64,000 bases of DNA from Flavobacterium sp. 245 (GTDB taxonomy: Bacteria > Bacteroidota > Bacteroidia > Flavobacteriales > Flavobacteriaceae), in the NCBI RefSeq assembly GCF_004362055.1, contig NZ_SNXB01000002.1:372001-436000 (forward strand). The letters are read 5' to 3'. Position numbers and translations under genes: made by a program. Each line of letters starts with the position of its first letter. The stretch's first letter is position 1. The notes under the pieces were generated by a model. That model made no database searches, was not told where the DNA came from, and saw only the letters and a list, made by a program, of their open reading frames with translations. Positions 43,703 to 52,660 of this stretch are shown piece by piece.

Positions 43703-45151
43703 TTATTTTTGACCTGTTAAGCTAGCTGGATCCAGAAGTTTTTTGATTTGGTCTTCTGTCAGCAGTTTCTTTTCGCGAATAAGCTCCAGAATTCCTTTAT
43801 TTGTAGCAAGTGCTTCCTTAGCCAGTTCTGTTGTTTTTTCATATCCCAACACCGGATTAAGGGCGGTTACAATACCAACACTTCTTTCCATATAATGATT
43901 TAAAACATCTTTGTTTACTGTAATACCGTCAATACAATTTTTTCTGAATAATGGCATTGCTTTAAAAAACAGTCCTTGCGATTCCATCATTGCAATTGCT
44001 TCGATTGGTTCATAAGCATTTAATTGCAATAAACCAGACTGAGCGGCAAGAGTTACGGTTAAATCATTTCCTATCACTTTAAAGCAAAGCTGGCCCATAA
44101 GTTCTGGCATTACAGGATTGACCTTACCCGGCATGATTGAAGATCCAGGCTGAAGCGCCGGTAAATTAATTTCAAAAATACCCGTACGAGGTCCAGAAGC
44201 CAGAATAATAAGATCACTGCTGATTTTTGCTAATGCAACAGCCATACTTTTAAGTGTCGATGAATACATTACAAATCCTTGCTGACTAGTAGTTGCTGCA
44301 ATAAGGTCTTTACTCATTACAATAGGTTTTCCTGTAATTTTAGCCAAATGTGTCGCTACTTTTTCTGCATAACCTGGTGAAGCTGTAATTCCTGTACCAA
44401 TCGCTGTAGCTCCCATATTCTGTTCGCATAAAAAGACTTCGACTTTGCGCAAAGCATTAATTTCGGCATCAAGCTGATTTCCAAAAGCATGAAACTCTTG
44501 CCCAACTGTCATCGGTACAGCATCCTGACCTTCTGTGCGTCCCATTTTTAATATATCTTTGAATTCATCTCCTTTTTTATGAAATGACTGCGAAAGCAAT
44601 TGGGCTTCTTTGATAAGTTTATCGTTGTGAAGCAATAATGCCACTTTTATTGCAGTTGGGTAAACATCATTTGTAGATTGTCCCATATTTAAATCATCGT
44701 GAGGTTCTATAAATTGATATTCTCCTTTTTTATGACCGCTCATTTCCAGCGCAATATTGGCGAGAACTTCGTTAACGTTCATATTAGCAGATGTGCCCGC
44801 ACCGCCCTGATACAAATCTACCAGAAACTGATCGTGATATTTTCCGTCTATAACAGCCTGACAGGCTTTTTCGATTGCTGCGAGTCGGTCTTTTTTTAGT
44901 CGGCCAACATCAGCATTTGCTCTTGCGGCTGCTAATTTTACCATTGCAAAAGCTCTTACATAATCAGGATAAAATTGTGTTGTCATCCCGCTTATCTGGA
45001 AATTCTCTAATGCACGGGCCGTTTGAACGCCATAATAGGCATTATTAGGAATTTGCTTTTCACCCAAAAGATCTTTTTCTGTTCGTGTCTGCGCATTTAG
45101 GGAGACAATAAACAAACCGCACAGTATTAAATATTGTATTTTTTTATTCAT
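43703..45151 (-). CDS. aspA: aspartate ammonia-lyase with predicted signal peptide
   Basis: 482 residues. The aspartase/fumarase signature GSSIMPGKVNPVMPE is intact, as are the substrate-binding segments GQSTNDVYPTA and TVGQEFHAFGNQL. The enzyme splits aspartate into fumarate and ammonia. Unusually for this enzyme, the N-terminus (MNKKIQYLILCGLFIVSLNAQTRTEKDLLGEKQ) is a typical signal peptide in front of the normal aspartase start (TRTEKDLLGEKQIPNNAYYGVQT), so the protein is predicted to be periplasmic. It precedes the exported asparaginase by 24 bases. Confidence 0.92.
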   Translation of the reverse strand: MNKKIQYLILCGLFIVSLNAQTRTEKDLLGEKQIPNNAYYGVQTARALENFQISGMTTQFYPDYVRAFAMVKLAAARANADVGRLKKDRLAAIEKACQAVIDGKYHDQFLVDLYQGGAGTSANMNVNEVLANIALEMSGHKKGEYQFIEPHDDLNMGQSTNDVYPTAIKVALLLHNDKLIKEAQLLSQSFHKKGDEFKDILKMGRTEGQDAVPMTVGQEFHAFGNQLDAEINALRKVEVFLCEQNMGATAIGTGITASPGYAEKVATHLAKITGKPIVMSKDLIAATTSQQGFVMYSSTLKSMAVALAKISSDLIILASGPRTGIFEINLPALQPGSSIMPGKVNPVMPELMGQLCFKVIGNDLTVTLAAQSGLLQLNAYEPIEAIAMMESQGLFFKAMPLFRKNCIDGITVNKDVLNHYMERSVGIVTALNPVLGYEKTTELAKEALATNKGILELIREKKLLTEDQIKKLLDPASLTGQK

Positions 45152-45350
45152 GGTTTCTATTTTTTTGTTGGTATCTTTTTAGAACTATCGTTTTTTTTTA
45201 TGCAAATCGGGTATACAATAATTTGTGATTCAGAAGTTTGTCTATTTACAATGAAGCGTAACAATCTCTTTCTCTATCACGGATTTCAATACTTTTTTTA
45301 CTCCATCATCTCGACCAGGTATGTAGTTTAGGAACAAAAGACAAATTAGA

Positions 45351-45376
45351 ATGGTCAAATACCTTGTCTTGACCAT
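45351..45376. promoter_or_regulatory. operator candidate upstream of the aspartase gene
   Basis: ATGGTCAA-N10-TTGACCAT, perfect 8-bp arms. It lies about 200 bases before the aspartase ATG. A related half-site CGACCAGGTAT / ATACCTTGTC inverted pair lies next to it (45312-45322 and 45359-45368). Confidence 0.45.
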
Positions 45377-45672
45377 GCTTAAAAACTTTTTTTTCATAAT
45401 AACTATAGTTTAAAATTCCTTGATTACAAGAAATGAATTCAATTATTGGGACAAAAGTTTGGCTTGTATTTAATGAAAAGAGGCATTTAAGTTCAGATCG
45501 TAACGCTACTTGTAGAATGTAATGGCGTATAAATGCGGATAAAAAAAATATGGCGTAGTACTAATCTTAGAAAAAATTGACAGCCCTTTTAAAAGGAAAT
45601 TCATCTTTTTTGAATTTTATTCTAATTGACCATAAATTTACAAAGTAAACTCAAATAAAAATTCAACTTTTT

Positions 45673-45694
45673 GTTTCATTTTATAATTTGCAAC
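45673..45694. promoter_or_regulatory. 22-bp palindromic operator candidate, site C
   Basis: GTTTCA-TTTTATAATT-TGCAAC; 21 of 22 bases agree with the adhesin-promoter site. It is followed by ATCATAAAAAAAGCC, which also resembles the sequence after the adhesin site (ATTAAAAAAAGGC). Confidence 0.5.
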
Positions 45695-45900
45695 ATCATA
45701 AAAAAAGCCGTTATTTATAAGAAATAACCTTGTAAACTATTGCAAATACTGTTATTTTAAAAAAAAACAGCCTTAAACAATCGTTAAAGCTGTTCCTTAT
45801 TTCATTTTTTTAGGGCTTAATAACAACTTTGATTTGAACAATGAAAAAGATTTTTTCGAATTAAATTTCTCTTTTGGAAAATTGGAAATTCCTAAAAAAA

Positions 45901-45927
45901 AATCTCATTTATAATAAAATGAGATTC
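45901..45927 (-). terminator. intrinsic terminator of the small 86-residue gene
   Basis: Stem AATCTCATTT / AAATGAGATT; on the minus strand it is followed by a T-run. It lies about 45 bases after the stop at 45971. Confidence 0.75.
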
Positions 45928-45970
45928 TGTAACTAACAAAACAAATAACTACAACTAACTTTAAAAATAT

Positions 45971-46231
45971 TTATTTTTTATCCCATCCATTTCTAATCAA
46001 ATAAATTAAAATTTCTTCTTCTAATTCTTTAGCTAAATTTTCAGCTTCCAGTTTATATTGAAAGTATTTCTCAAATTTTTTCTTGTACTTCTCTGTTTTG
46101 AGTGTACTTGCGCAGTAATCATCGCAGATTGTTTTAAAATTATCATCTAACAAATACAGAATCTTTAGAGATTCTAAATATTCTGAAAACTTTAAATTAT
46201 ATAACTCTTTGGGAACAGACATACTATACAA
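45971..46231 (-). CDS. unknown small soluble protein
   Basis: 86 residues (a start at Met4, MSVPKELYNL, is also possible). Mostly alpha-helical and charged: LKFSEYLESLKILYLLDDNFKTICDDYCASTL followed by a Lys/Glu-rich helix KTEKYKKKFEKYFQYKLEAENLAKELEEEILIYLIR. The Cys pair around D-D-Y-C might bind something. No family recognised. It has its own terminator and sits between two copies of the GTTTCA-type palindrome (45673 and 46389). Confidence 0.5.
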   Translation of the reverse strand: MYSMSVPKELYNLKFSEYLESLKILYLLDDNFKTICDDYCASTLKTEKYKKKFEKYFQYKLEAENLAKELEEEILIYLIRNGWDKK

Positions 46232-46728
46232 TTTATAAAATTAAATGAATTCGGATTTTGCCTAAAACAAAAGAAATTTAGAGCTAAATTATTTTATAAA
46301 AAACTACATTCCAACAACATACATATTCTAATATTTCATAAAGTTAAGTTACAATAATCCTTAAAAAATATTATTTTGGTGCAAGTCTGTTTCAAATTAT
46401 AAAATGAAACCGAATGCTTTTGAGCGGCTTAAAATGCATCATTTTTATCAAAAGGATTTTTTTAGATCAAATTTTTTAACATTCGTACGATAATTGCAGA
46501 TTTACAATTAAAAAGCAACATCAAATTGTTAAAATTGAACCATATTATTTCTTCTTCTGAATAAAAAAAAATAATAAACATTCTTCTAATTATTTTTCTT
46601 CATTGCTGTTTCTGTTTTAAAATAAATCCTATTCTGCTACAAAAAAATAGAATTAGCGCTCCCAAACGAACACATCTTACTATATATTTGTTGATATCAA
46701 ATTTTCAATAATCAATTTCTGCTAAAAA
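46232..46728. other. intergenic region between divergent genes
   Basis: 497 bases, very AT-rich, no gene. Contains the GTTTCA-type palindrome at 46389-46410 and a TATATTTG box (46683-46690) that fits TAnnTTTG, about 38 bases before the membrane-protein ATG, without a TTG at the expected distance. Confidence 0.6.
46389..46410. promoter_or_regulatory. 22-bp palindromic operator candidate, site D
   Basis: GTTTCA-AATTATAAAA-TGAAAC, the exact reverse complement of the 22 bases at 18469-18490. It lies between the divergent 86-residue gene and the membrane-protein gene. Confidence 0.6.
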
Positions 46729-47907
46729 ATGAAAGAATATAAAATAGCCAAAGTATGGGCAATTGTAATTTATATATGTGCTCCCCTGCTTATTGCCCTT
46801 TTTGTTTTCCTATTGCTAATGCCATTAATACCTGCAACTAAAAATGATCTTGCTCCTGGAGCGTACTGGTTTATGGCTGCGCTTTCAATTTTAATGATTG
46901 TGGTGTTTACGTTTGCACTTTTAGATACCATAAAAGGGAAATTTGTAATTGATCGAAATAAAATTTATTCGGTAACCACACTTTCAAATAGGGAATTATT
47001 ACTTCATGAAATCAAAGGTTATAGAACAAATGACAAATTCATTATTATAGAACCTAAAAACAAGGATAAAAAAAATATCAAAATCAGTACTTATTTTAGC
47101 AAAACCCATGAAATAAAGGAATGGCTTTTGACCAATAATTATCCCGACTTAGATTTAAGCCAGGAAATTGAGGACAGAAAAGCCATTTTAAACAATCAGG
47201 AATTTGGCTGGAATGAATCAGAACGAGAAAAAAAACTGCTTACGGCGGGCAAAGTTGCAAAAATCGTTAACGTAATTGGATCGGTTGCGGGCGGATGGCT
47301 GTTGTTTTTTCCAAAACCATATGAATATGCCATAATTCCTTGTATTATATTCCCTATCCTTTGTTTGATTGTTTTGAGAAATTTCAGAGGCTTGATTAAG
47401 ATTGATGAAAAAAAGAACAGTGCTTATCCAAGTCTTTTTTGGGGATTTTTTGCCACTGTTATGGCATTGTTTCTACGAAGCTTGATCGACTTTGAAATAT
47501 TAGATTATGCTCCGGTATGGATACCCATGATTGTTATAGCCTCGATTTTTATTGCACTTTTACTATTTTGCACTCAGGAAAACAAATACGATAAAGCATC
47601 AGATTATTTAGGTGCCTTCGGTATTTTGCTAATTTCTTTCTGCTATGCTTACGGTGCTTTTATAACAGTAAATTGTATCTATGACAAATCAGAACCAGAA
47701 GTTTTTAATGCCGTAATTTTGGACAAGACGATAAGCTCTGGTAAAAATAAAAGCTATTATTTAGAACTTACGCCTTGGGGACCGCGAAAAGAAAACGAGC
47801 GTGCTACTGTTTCTAAGGACTTTTATAATAGTCACCAAGTAAATGAGGAAGTCGAAGTTTATTTAATGAAAGGAAGGTTTGAAGTAGCTTGGTTTGAGGT
47901 GAATTAA
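46729..47907 (+). CDS. unknown integral membrane protein
   Basis: 392 residues. Two N-terminal helices (about 8-32 and 45-66), a soluble region of about 100 residues with a PH-like beta pattern (KGKFVIDRNKIYSVTTLSNRELLLHEIKGYRTNDKFIIIEPKNK), then about five helices (from about 180) and a C-terminal soluble tail (SEPEVFNAVILDKTISSGKNKSYYLELTPWGPRKENERATVSKDFY) that resembles domains found in other Bacteroidota membrane proteins of unknown role. No catalytic motif seen. Possibly a membrane-stress or envelope protein; function unknown. Confidence 0.7.
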   Translation: MKEYKIAKVWAIVIYICAPLLIALFVFLLLMPLIPATKNDLAPGAYWFMAALSILMIVVFTFALLDTIKGKFVIDRNKIYSVTTLSNRELLLHEIKGYRTNDKFIIIEPKNKDKKNIKISTYFSKTHEIKEWLLTNNYPDLDLSQEIEDRKAILNNQEFGWNESEREKKLLTAGKVAKIVNVIGSVAGGWLLFFPKPYEYAIIPCIIFPILCLIVLRNFRGLIKIDEKKNSAYPSLFWGFFATVMALFLRSLIDFEILDYAPVWIPMIVIASIFIALLLFCTQENKYDKASDYLGAFGILLISFCYAYGAFITVNCIYDKSEPEVFNAVILDKTISSGKNKSYYLELTPWGPRKENERATVSKDFYNSHQVNEEVEVYLMKGRFEVAWFEVN

Positions 47908-47930
47908 AAATAATTCATTTCTTTCAACCA

Positions 47931-47980
47931 AAAAAAAGACAGATACAATCAATTAGTGATCGTATCTGTCTTTTTTTTTA
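47931..47980. terminator. bidirectional intrinsic terminator
   Basis: Long stem AAAAAGACAGATAC / GTATCTGTCTTTTT with a 15-base loop between the convergent membrane-protein and metQ genes, flanked by A and T runs. Confidence 0.85.
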
Positions 47981-47991
47981 ATGCTTTAAAA

Positions 47992-48810
47992 CTACCAGCC
48001 TTTTACAGCGCCGCCTTTAAATTCCTGTTCAGCTGCTTTTTCAACTTCTGCAGATTGAAAAGCTTGCAAAAACTGTTTTACTCTCTCATCGTTTTTATTG
48101 TCTTCGCGGCTTACAACTAAATTCACATAAGGTGATTCTTTATCTTCAACAAATAAAGCATCACGAGAAGGAACAAGCCCAGCTGCAGAAGCAAACGTAT
48201 TATTAATAATCGCGATTGAAACATTCGCATCATCTAAAGCGCGTGGCAATTGCGGTGCTTCTAATTCTAAAATTTTTAAGTTTTTAGGATTACTGATAAT
48301 ATCTGTTACTTTAGGTAGCAGACCAACCCCATCTTTCAATTTTAACAAGCCGTTTTTCTGCAAAAGCAATAAAGAACGTCCTCCGTTTGTTGGGTCATTC
48401 GGAATAATAATTGTGCTCTCGCTTTTCAATTCCGAAAGGTTTTTTATTTTTTTCGAATAAGCCGCAATTGGATAAACGAATGTTTTTCCGATAATTGCCA
48501 ATTTATAACCGCGCTGTTTTGATTGTTCGTCTAAATAAGGTTTATGCTGAAAAGCGTTAGCATCAATATCTCCTTGGCTTAAAGCTTCGTTTGGAATAAC
48601 ATAATCATTAAAAGAAACCAACTCAACTTCTAATCCGAATTTTTCTTTTGCTACTTTTTTAGCTGCTTCAGCTACTTTTAATTCTGGCCCAGAAGCAACT
48701 CCAACTTTAATAAAATGCGGATCATTATTTTTGCTTTTCCCGCAGTTTGATAAAACTAAAGCCAAAGCCAAAACTCCAGCAGTTTTTAAAATATTTAGTT
48801 TATTTTTCAT
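47992..48810 (-). CDS. metQ: methionine-binding lipoprotein MetQ
   Basis: 272 residues. Lipoprotein signal with the lipobox LSNC (about Cys23), then the NlpA/MetQ fold: [60 protein letters not shown], and the conserved [10 protein letters not shown] and [20 protein letters not shown] segments. It delivers D/L-methionine to MetNI. Separated from metI by 213 bases occupied by a heptanucleotide array, which is unusual because metNIQ genes normally follow each other closely. Confidence 0.95.
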   Translation of the reverse strand: MKNKLNILKTAGVLALALVLSNCGKSKNNDPHFIKVGVASGPELKVAEAAKKVAKEKFGLEVELVSFNDYVIPNEALSQGDIDANAFQHKPYLDEQSKQRGYKLAIIGKTFVYPIAAYSKKIKNLSELKSESTIIIPNDPTNGGRSLLLLQKNGLLKLKDGVGLLPKVTDIISNPKNLKILELEAPQLPRALDDANVSIAIINNTFASAAGLVPSRDALFVEDKESPYVNLVVSREDNKNDERVKQFLQAFQSAEVEKAAEQEFKGGAVKGW

Positions 48811-48842
48811 TTATATATTCTTTTTAATTATTTATCTTTCTC

Positions 48843-49017
48843 TTACTTCTTGCTTCTTGCTTCTTGCTTCTTGCTTCTTTCATCTTTCAACTTTCATCTT
48901 TCATCTTTCATCTTTCATCTTTCAACTTTCGACTTTCGACTTTCGACTTTCGACTTTCGACTTTCGACTTTCGACTTTCGACTTTCGACTTTCAACTTTC
49001 AACTTTCGACTTTCGAC
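48843..49017 (-). repeat. heptanucleotide tandem repeat array between metI and metQ
   Basis: 25 heptamers without interruption, on the plus strand mostly TTGCTTC (4), TTTCATC (5), TTTCAAC (4 scattered) and TTTCGAC (11, nine in a row). The unit changes along the array, as expected from expansion with drift. On the coding strand this reads GTCGAAA / GATGAAA / GAAGCAA. Seven is not a multiple of three, so all three frames stay open and produce false ORFs. Confidence 0.95.
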
Positions 49018-49023
49018 TTAAAC

Positions 49024-49677
49024 CTATCTATGGTCAAATCGCTTTGATAATCTATCTCCCGCAAACTGAATCAGGAATACTAAAATCACCAGCAATGCTA
49101 AAACCGAGTTCATTGTTACGGCATCATAACCAATGTATCCGTATTGATAACCAACTTGTCCTAGTCCGCCTGCACCAACAGCTCCTCCCATTGCCGAATA
49201 ACCAACAAGTGTAATTAAGGTAATTGAAGCCGCATTTATTAAAGAAGGCAAAGCTTCTGGAAGCAAAACTTTATATACAATTTGAAACGGAGTTGCTCCC
49301 AAAGCTCTTGCCGCTTCAATTAATCCTGAAGGCAAACTCAGAAGACTGTTTTCTACCAAACGTGCAATAAACGGCGCTGCACCAATACTCAACGGAACCA
49401 AAGCTGCACTCACTCCAATTGAAGTTCCAACAATAGCGCGCGTAAATGGAATCATCCAAACGATTAAAATAATGAACGGAATGGAACGAAAAACATTTAC
49501 CAAAACCGATAAAGTTCTGTTTAAAACCGGCTGTTCTAGAATTTGATTTTTACGAGTCAAGAAAAGTAAAATTCCCGTTGGAAGTCCTAGCAAAAAACCA
49601 AAAAAGCCTGAAACAAATGTCATAACAATGGTTTCCCAAGTTCCTTTTAACAATAAATCTATAATTGAATCAGACAT
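49024..49677 (-). CDS. metI: methionine ABC transporter permease MetI
   Basis: 217 residues, five membrane helices. EAA loop [35 protein letters not shown] contacts MetN. Typical MetI length and N-terminus ([31 protein letters not shown]). It overlaps the end of metN by 8 bases. The stop is followed almost at once by the heptanucleotide array that separates it from metQ. Confidence 0.95.
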   Translation of the reverse strand: MSDSIIDLLLKGTWETIVMTFVSGFFGFLLGLPTGILLFLTRKNQILEQPVLNRTLSVLVNVFRSIPFIILIVWMIPFTRAIVGTSIGVSAALVPLSIGAAPFIARLVENSLLSLPSGLIEAARALGATPFQIVYKVLLPEALPSLINAASITLITLVGYSAMGGAVGAGGLGQVGYQYGYIGYDAVTMNSVLALLVILVFLIQFAGDRLSKRFDHR

Positions 49678-50701
49678 AACCTATAATTTCTGTTTTAATG
49701 TGTTTTGAATTAAAATATTGAATTGCTGCATCATAATTTTCGCGTTTCCCTGAAAGTTCAATCAGCATAACGCCAAAATTAACCTCGCCTGCCTGATCCA
49801 TTTGGGCGCTGACAATTTTAAAATCAGTATCGAAAAGTCTTGAAACTTCTGAAATAACAGGTTCATTTACTGATTTTCCTGTCATTTCTAATTTCAATAA
49901 CGGATTACGATTTCCATTATCTTCTTGTTTTAATTTCTCCTGATAAACCGTCGGAATATCTATATGCAATGAAGAAGAAATAAATTCTCTTGTCAGTTCG
50001 TGTTTTGGATCAGCAAAAATTTCGCCCACACTTCCCTGCTCTATTAATTCTCCGTGACTGATAACGGCCACTTCATCACAAATTGATTTTACAACTTCCA
50101 TTTGGTGCGTAATCAGCAAAATGGTAATATTCAATCGTTTATTAATATCTTTTAATAAGTTCAAAATTGATCTTGTGGTTGCAGGATCAAGTGCACTTGT
50201 TGCCTCATCGCATAAAAGCACTTTTGGATTATTAGCCAAAGTTCTCGCAATCGCAACTCTTTGCTTTTGTCCTCCCGAAAGACTTGCCGGATAATCGTTT
50301 GCTTTTTCTGCCAAACCAACTAATTGCAGTAATTCGGCAACTCTTGTGTTAATTTTGCTTTTTGAAATTCCAGCTAATTCCAACGGAAAAGCAACATTTT
50401 CATAAACCGTTCGAGACGAAAGCAGATTAAAATGCTGAAAAATCATTCCGATTTCTCTTCGTTCAATCGCAAGTTCCCTGTTTGACAACTGCATCAAAGC
50501 TTTTCCATCAACAATAATTTCTCCCGAAGTTGGGCGTTCCAATAAATTAACGCAGCGTATCAGCGTACTTTTTCCTGCTCCTGAAGTTCCTATTACGCCA
50601 AATATTTTTCCCGGCGGAACTGTAAGCGAAACATCTGAAAGTGCTGTGACAATCCTGTCTTTCTGATGAAAAGTTTTGGTTACATTTTTTAATTCAATCA
50701 T
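49670..50701 (-). CDS. metN: methionine ABC transporter ATPase MetN
   Basis: 343 residues. ATP-binding domain with Walker [10 protein letters not shown] (38-46), signature [15 protein letters not shown], Walker [13 protein letters not shown] and switch His in LLITHQME. C-terminal NIL domain from about 260 ([44 protein letters not shown]), which binds methionine and inhibits the pump when the cytosolic level is high. First gene of metNI(Q), preceded by an attenuator-like hairpin 15 bases before its start. Confidence 0.96.
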   Translation of the reverse strand: MIELKNVTKTFHQKDRIVTALSDVSLTVPPGKIFGVIGTSGAGKSTLIRCVNLLERPTSGEIIVDGKALMQLSNRELAIERREIGMIFQHFNLLSSRTVYENVAFPLELAGISKSKINTRVAELLQLVGLAEKANDYPASLSGGQKQRVAIARTLANNPKVLLCDEATSALDPATTRSILNLLKDINKRLNITILLITHQMEVVKSICDEVAVISHGELIEQGSVGEIFADPKHELTREFISSSLHIDIPTVYQEKLKQEDNGNRNPLLKLEMTGKSVNEPVISEVSRLFDTDFKIVSAQMDQAGEVNFGVMLIELSGKRENYDAAIQYFNSKHIKTEIIGYV

Positions 50702-50715
50702 TCCTTATTCAAGTT

Positions 50716-50755
50716 TAAAAACAAAAAAGCCTTTCAAATACTCATGAAAGGCTTT
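50716..50755 (-). terminator. terminator/attenuator hairpin directly before metN
   Basis: On the minus strand: AAAGCCTTTC, 10-base loop, GAAAGGCTTT, then a T-run, ending about 15 bases before the metN ATG. A terminator here would cut off metN unless an antiterminator forms, so it is likely conditional, or it may end the aminotransferase transcript with metN transcription restarting. Confidence 0.7.
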
Positions 50756-50759
50756 AGAA

Positions 50760-50886
50760 ATAAATACTATTATTTTATATAAAAGCCAGATCAACAAAGT
50801 GCATTACAACATTACAGCACATTATATTGCTGTTATGATAATTCCTCATATTCTGGTTATTTTTTCTCATTGCGGTTGCAAATTTA
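50760..50886 (-). promoter_or_regulatory. structured leader candidate of metN with its own -7 box
   Basis: A TAAATTTG box (50879-50886, minus strand) fits TAnnTTTG, although no TTG is at the proper spacing. Downstream RNA can form an outer stem CCAGA / TCTGG enclosing a hairpin ACAGCA / TGCTGT, then the terminator at 50716-50755. It does not match the SAM-I consensus. Regulatory function is inferred from position only. Confidence 0.35.
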
Positions 50887-50958
50887 AACAGTTAATTTCA
50901 ATTTTAACGCATAAATCACTAAAACTTTTATTAACCTATCAAAATAATAGACTAAATT

Positions 50959-52434
50959 TTAATCGAGTTCAAACCATTCGTTCACTTCACGTGCAATTGT
51001 ATCCGTAATTTGAGGGTTTTCAAATTCATTCGAAGCAGGATTATATAGGTAATCTTTTTGCCATTTCTTATAATGCACAGCCACTTGTTCGATTGCGTCA
51101 CAAATAAACAACAGCTCTTCATTCGTCATAATGGGATGAAGCGATAAACGAACCCAACCCGGTTTATTGGTTTGATTTTTCTCTGATAATTCACTTGTAA
51201 TTACATTCGAATGCTTTTCATCAATATTAAAAAGATAATGTGCATATGTACTCGCACACGACCAGCCACCGCGAACCTGAATTCCGAAACGGTCATTTAA
51301 CAGTCTCACAATTAGATTATAATGAATATCTTCAATTACAAATGAAACACAGCCAATTCTTTTACTTTTTAAATCACCCAAAATAGACAAACCTTGTATT
51401 TTTTGAAGTCTGTAAAAACAAATGTCCAATAGTTCTTTTTCTCTTTTGGCAATCTGCTTCACTCCCATTTTTTCTTTTAATTCTAAAGCCAAAGCCGTTC
51501 GAATTACCTGTAAAAACCCCGGAGTTCCACCGTCTTCTTTTACCTCGATGACATCACTATACGAATAATTCCCAAACGGATTTGTCCATTTTACGTTTCC
51601 TCCGCCCGGATTATCTGGAAATTCAGCGTTGTATAATTTTTCATTAAAAACCAAAACACCGCAAGTTCCCGGTCCGCCCAAAAATTTATGAGGCGAAAAG
51701 AAAATAGCATCTAATTGCTCTTCTGGATTTTTAGGATGCATGTCTATTTTAACATAAGGCGCCGAAGCTGCAAAATCAACAAAACAAAATCCACCGTTTT
51801 GGTGCATGATTTTGGCCAATTCATGATAAGGCGTAATAATTCCAGTTACGTTTGAACAAGCCGTAAACGAACCTATTTTCAAACTTCTGTCTGCATATTT
51901 TTTTATTTCTGAAGAAAGAATTTCTGGATCAACCAAATTGTTTTCATCAGCGGGCAAAATCACAACATCAGCATTGGTTTCATACCACGAAACTTGGTTT
52001 GAATGATGTTCCATATGCGTAATAAAAACGACTGGTTTGTCCTTTTCATTTCCATAATTTTTTCTCAAACCTATAATACGCTGCAGTTTTGATAAAGCCG
52101 CCGTCATTCCGGTTCCGGCAGTAACTAAAACATCCGATTCATTTGCGTTAACCGATTTTTTAATAATTTCCCTAGCATGCTGATAGGCATAAGTTGACGT
52201 TTTTCCTGTCTGACTTGAAAGTGAATGCGTATTGGCAATCATTGGACCAATTTTATTGAGCATTATATCTTCAATCGGAGCGTATAATCTTCCACTGGCA
52301 ACCCAATCTGCATAAAGCAAATTTTGCTCACCATAAACCGATTCAAAACTATGATTTACTCCTATAGTGTTTTCTCTAAATTTAGAGAAGTAACACTCCA
52401 ACTCTATTGGCTTGGTTGTCTCAATTGCATTCAT
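50959..52434 (-). CDS. class V PLP-dependent aminotransferase (cysteine desulfurase-like)
   Basis: 491 residues. Class V fold with Schiff-base Lys250 in FFSPHKFLGGPGTCGVLVF, the upstream ADWVASGRLYAPIEDIM and TAGTGMTAALSKL segments, and an Asp in FCFVDFAASAPYVKID that binds the PLP nitrogen. A cysteine corresponding to the desulfurase loop (GWSCASTYAHYLF) follows. Its precise reaction is unknown; cysteine/selenocysteine desulfurase-type or a specific aminotransferase are both possible. It lies 258 bases upstream of metN and 227 bases downstream of the TlpA-like gene, so it could be part of a sulfur-amino-acid transcript. Confidence 0.85.
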   Translation of the reverse strand: MNAIETTKPIELECYFSKFRENTIGVNHSFESVYGEQNLLYADWVASGRLYAPIEDIMLNKIGPMIANTHSLSSQTGKTSTYAYQHAREIIKKSVNANESDVLVTAGTGMTAALSKLQRIIGLRKNYGNEKDKPVVFITHMEHHSNQVSWYETNADVVILPADENNLVDPEILSSEIKKYADRSLKIGSFTACSNVTGIITPYHELAKIMHQNGGFCFVDFAASAPYVKIDMHPKNPEEQLDAIFFSPHKFLGGPGTCGVLVFNEKLYNAEFPDNPGGGNVKWTNPFGNYSYSDVIEVKEDGGTPGFLQVIRTALALELKEKMGVKQIAKREKELLDICFYRLQKIQGLSILGDLKSKRIGCVSFVIEDIHYNLIVRLLNDRFGIQVRGGWSCASTYAHYLFNIDEKHSNVITSELSEKNQTNKPGWVRLSLHPIMTNEELLFICDAIEQVAVHYKKWQKDYLYNPASNEFENPQITDTIAREVNEWFELD

Positions 52435-52480
52435 TTCCTTATCATTTAAAATTAACTAATTGTATTGTTTAAAGTTCTGT

Positions 52481-52644
52481 TTGTCATTCCGAGGAATAAA
52501 GCTACCCACAATCTTGTCATCTCGACGAAGGAGACTCGAGCGCTAGCGAATAGACGAAGTAGATCCTCGCAAGTAGCTCGACAAAGATTATCGATTATGA
52601 TTGTGGAGTTTCTTGCGAAGATTCCTCGTTCCTCGGAATGACAA
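52481..52644. repeat. dispersed inverted repeat, long copy with nested insertion
   Basis: Begins TTGTCATTCCGAGGAA and ends with its exact reverse complement. Its right half (TTGTGGAGTTTCTTGCG...) matches 58785-58824 with few changes, and part of its left half (ATCCTCGCAAGTAGCTC) matches the same element. About 60 extra bases (TTGTCATCTCGACGAAGGAG...) sit inside, as if a second related repeat had been inserted. Confidence 0.8.
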
Positions 52645-52660
52645 GATTATAGACAACCTT

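Larger units (their letters stand above)
45152..45970. other. intergenic region upstream of aspartase
   Basis: 819 bases without a convincing gene. Seen in it: the palindrome ATGGTCAA-N10-TTGACCAT (45351-45376), a GTTTCA-type 22-bp palindrome (45673-45694), a hairpin CGTTATTTATAAGAAATAACC near 45709-45730, an imperfect AACAGC-GCTGTT hairpin near 45766-45795, and the terminator at 45901-45927. The short ORFs here overlap repeats of low complexity and are not supported. Confidence 0.6.

Noticed and set aside
45134..45331. 65-residue plus-strand ORF upstream of aspartase
   Set aside because: Phe/Ile-rich low-complexity frame that begins inside the aspartase signal peptide region antisense; no start context.
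48731..49214. Three overlapping plus-strand ORFs through the metI-metQ gap with repeating L-S-T-F-D-F-R residues
   Set aside because: They arise because a 7-bp repeat without stop codons stays open in all three frames; they are the tandem array, not genes.
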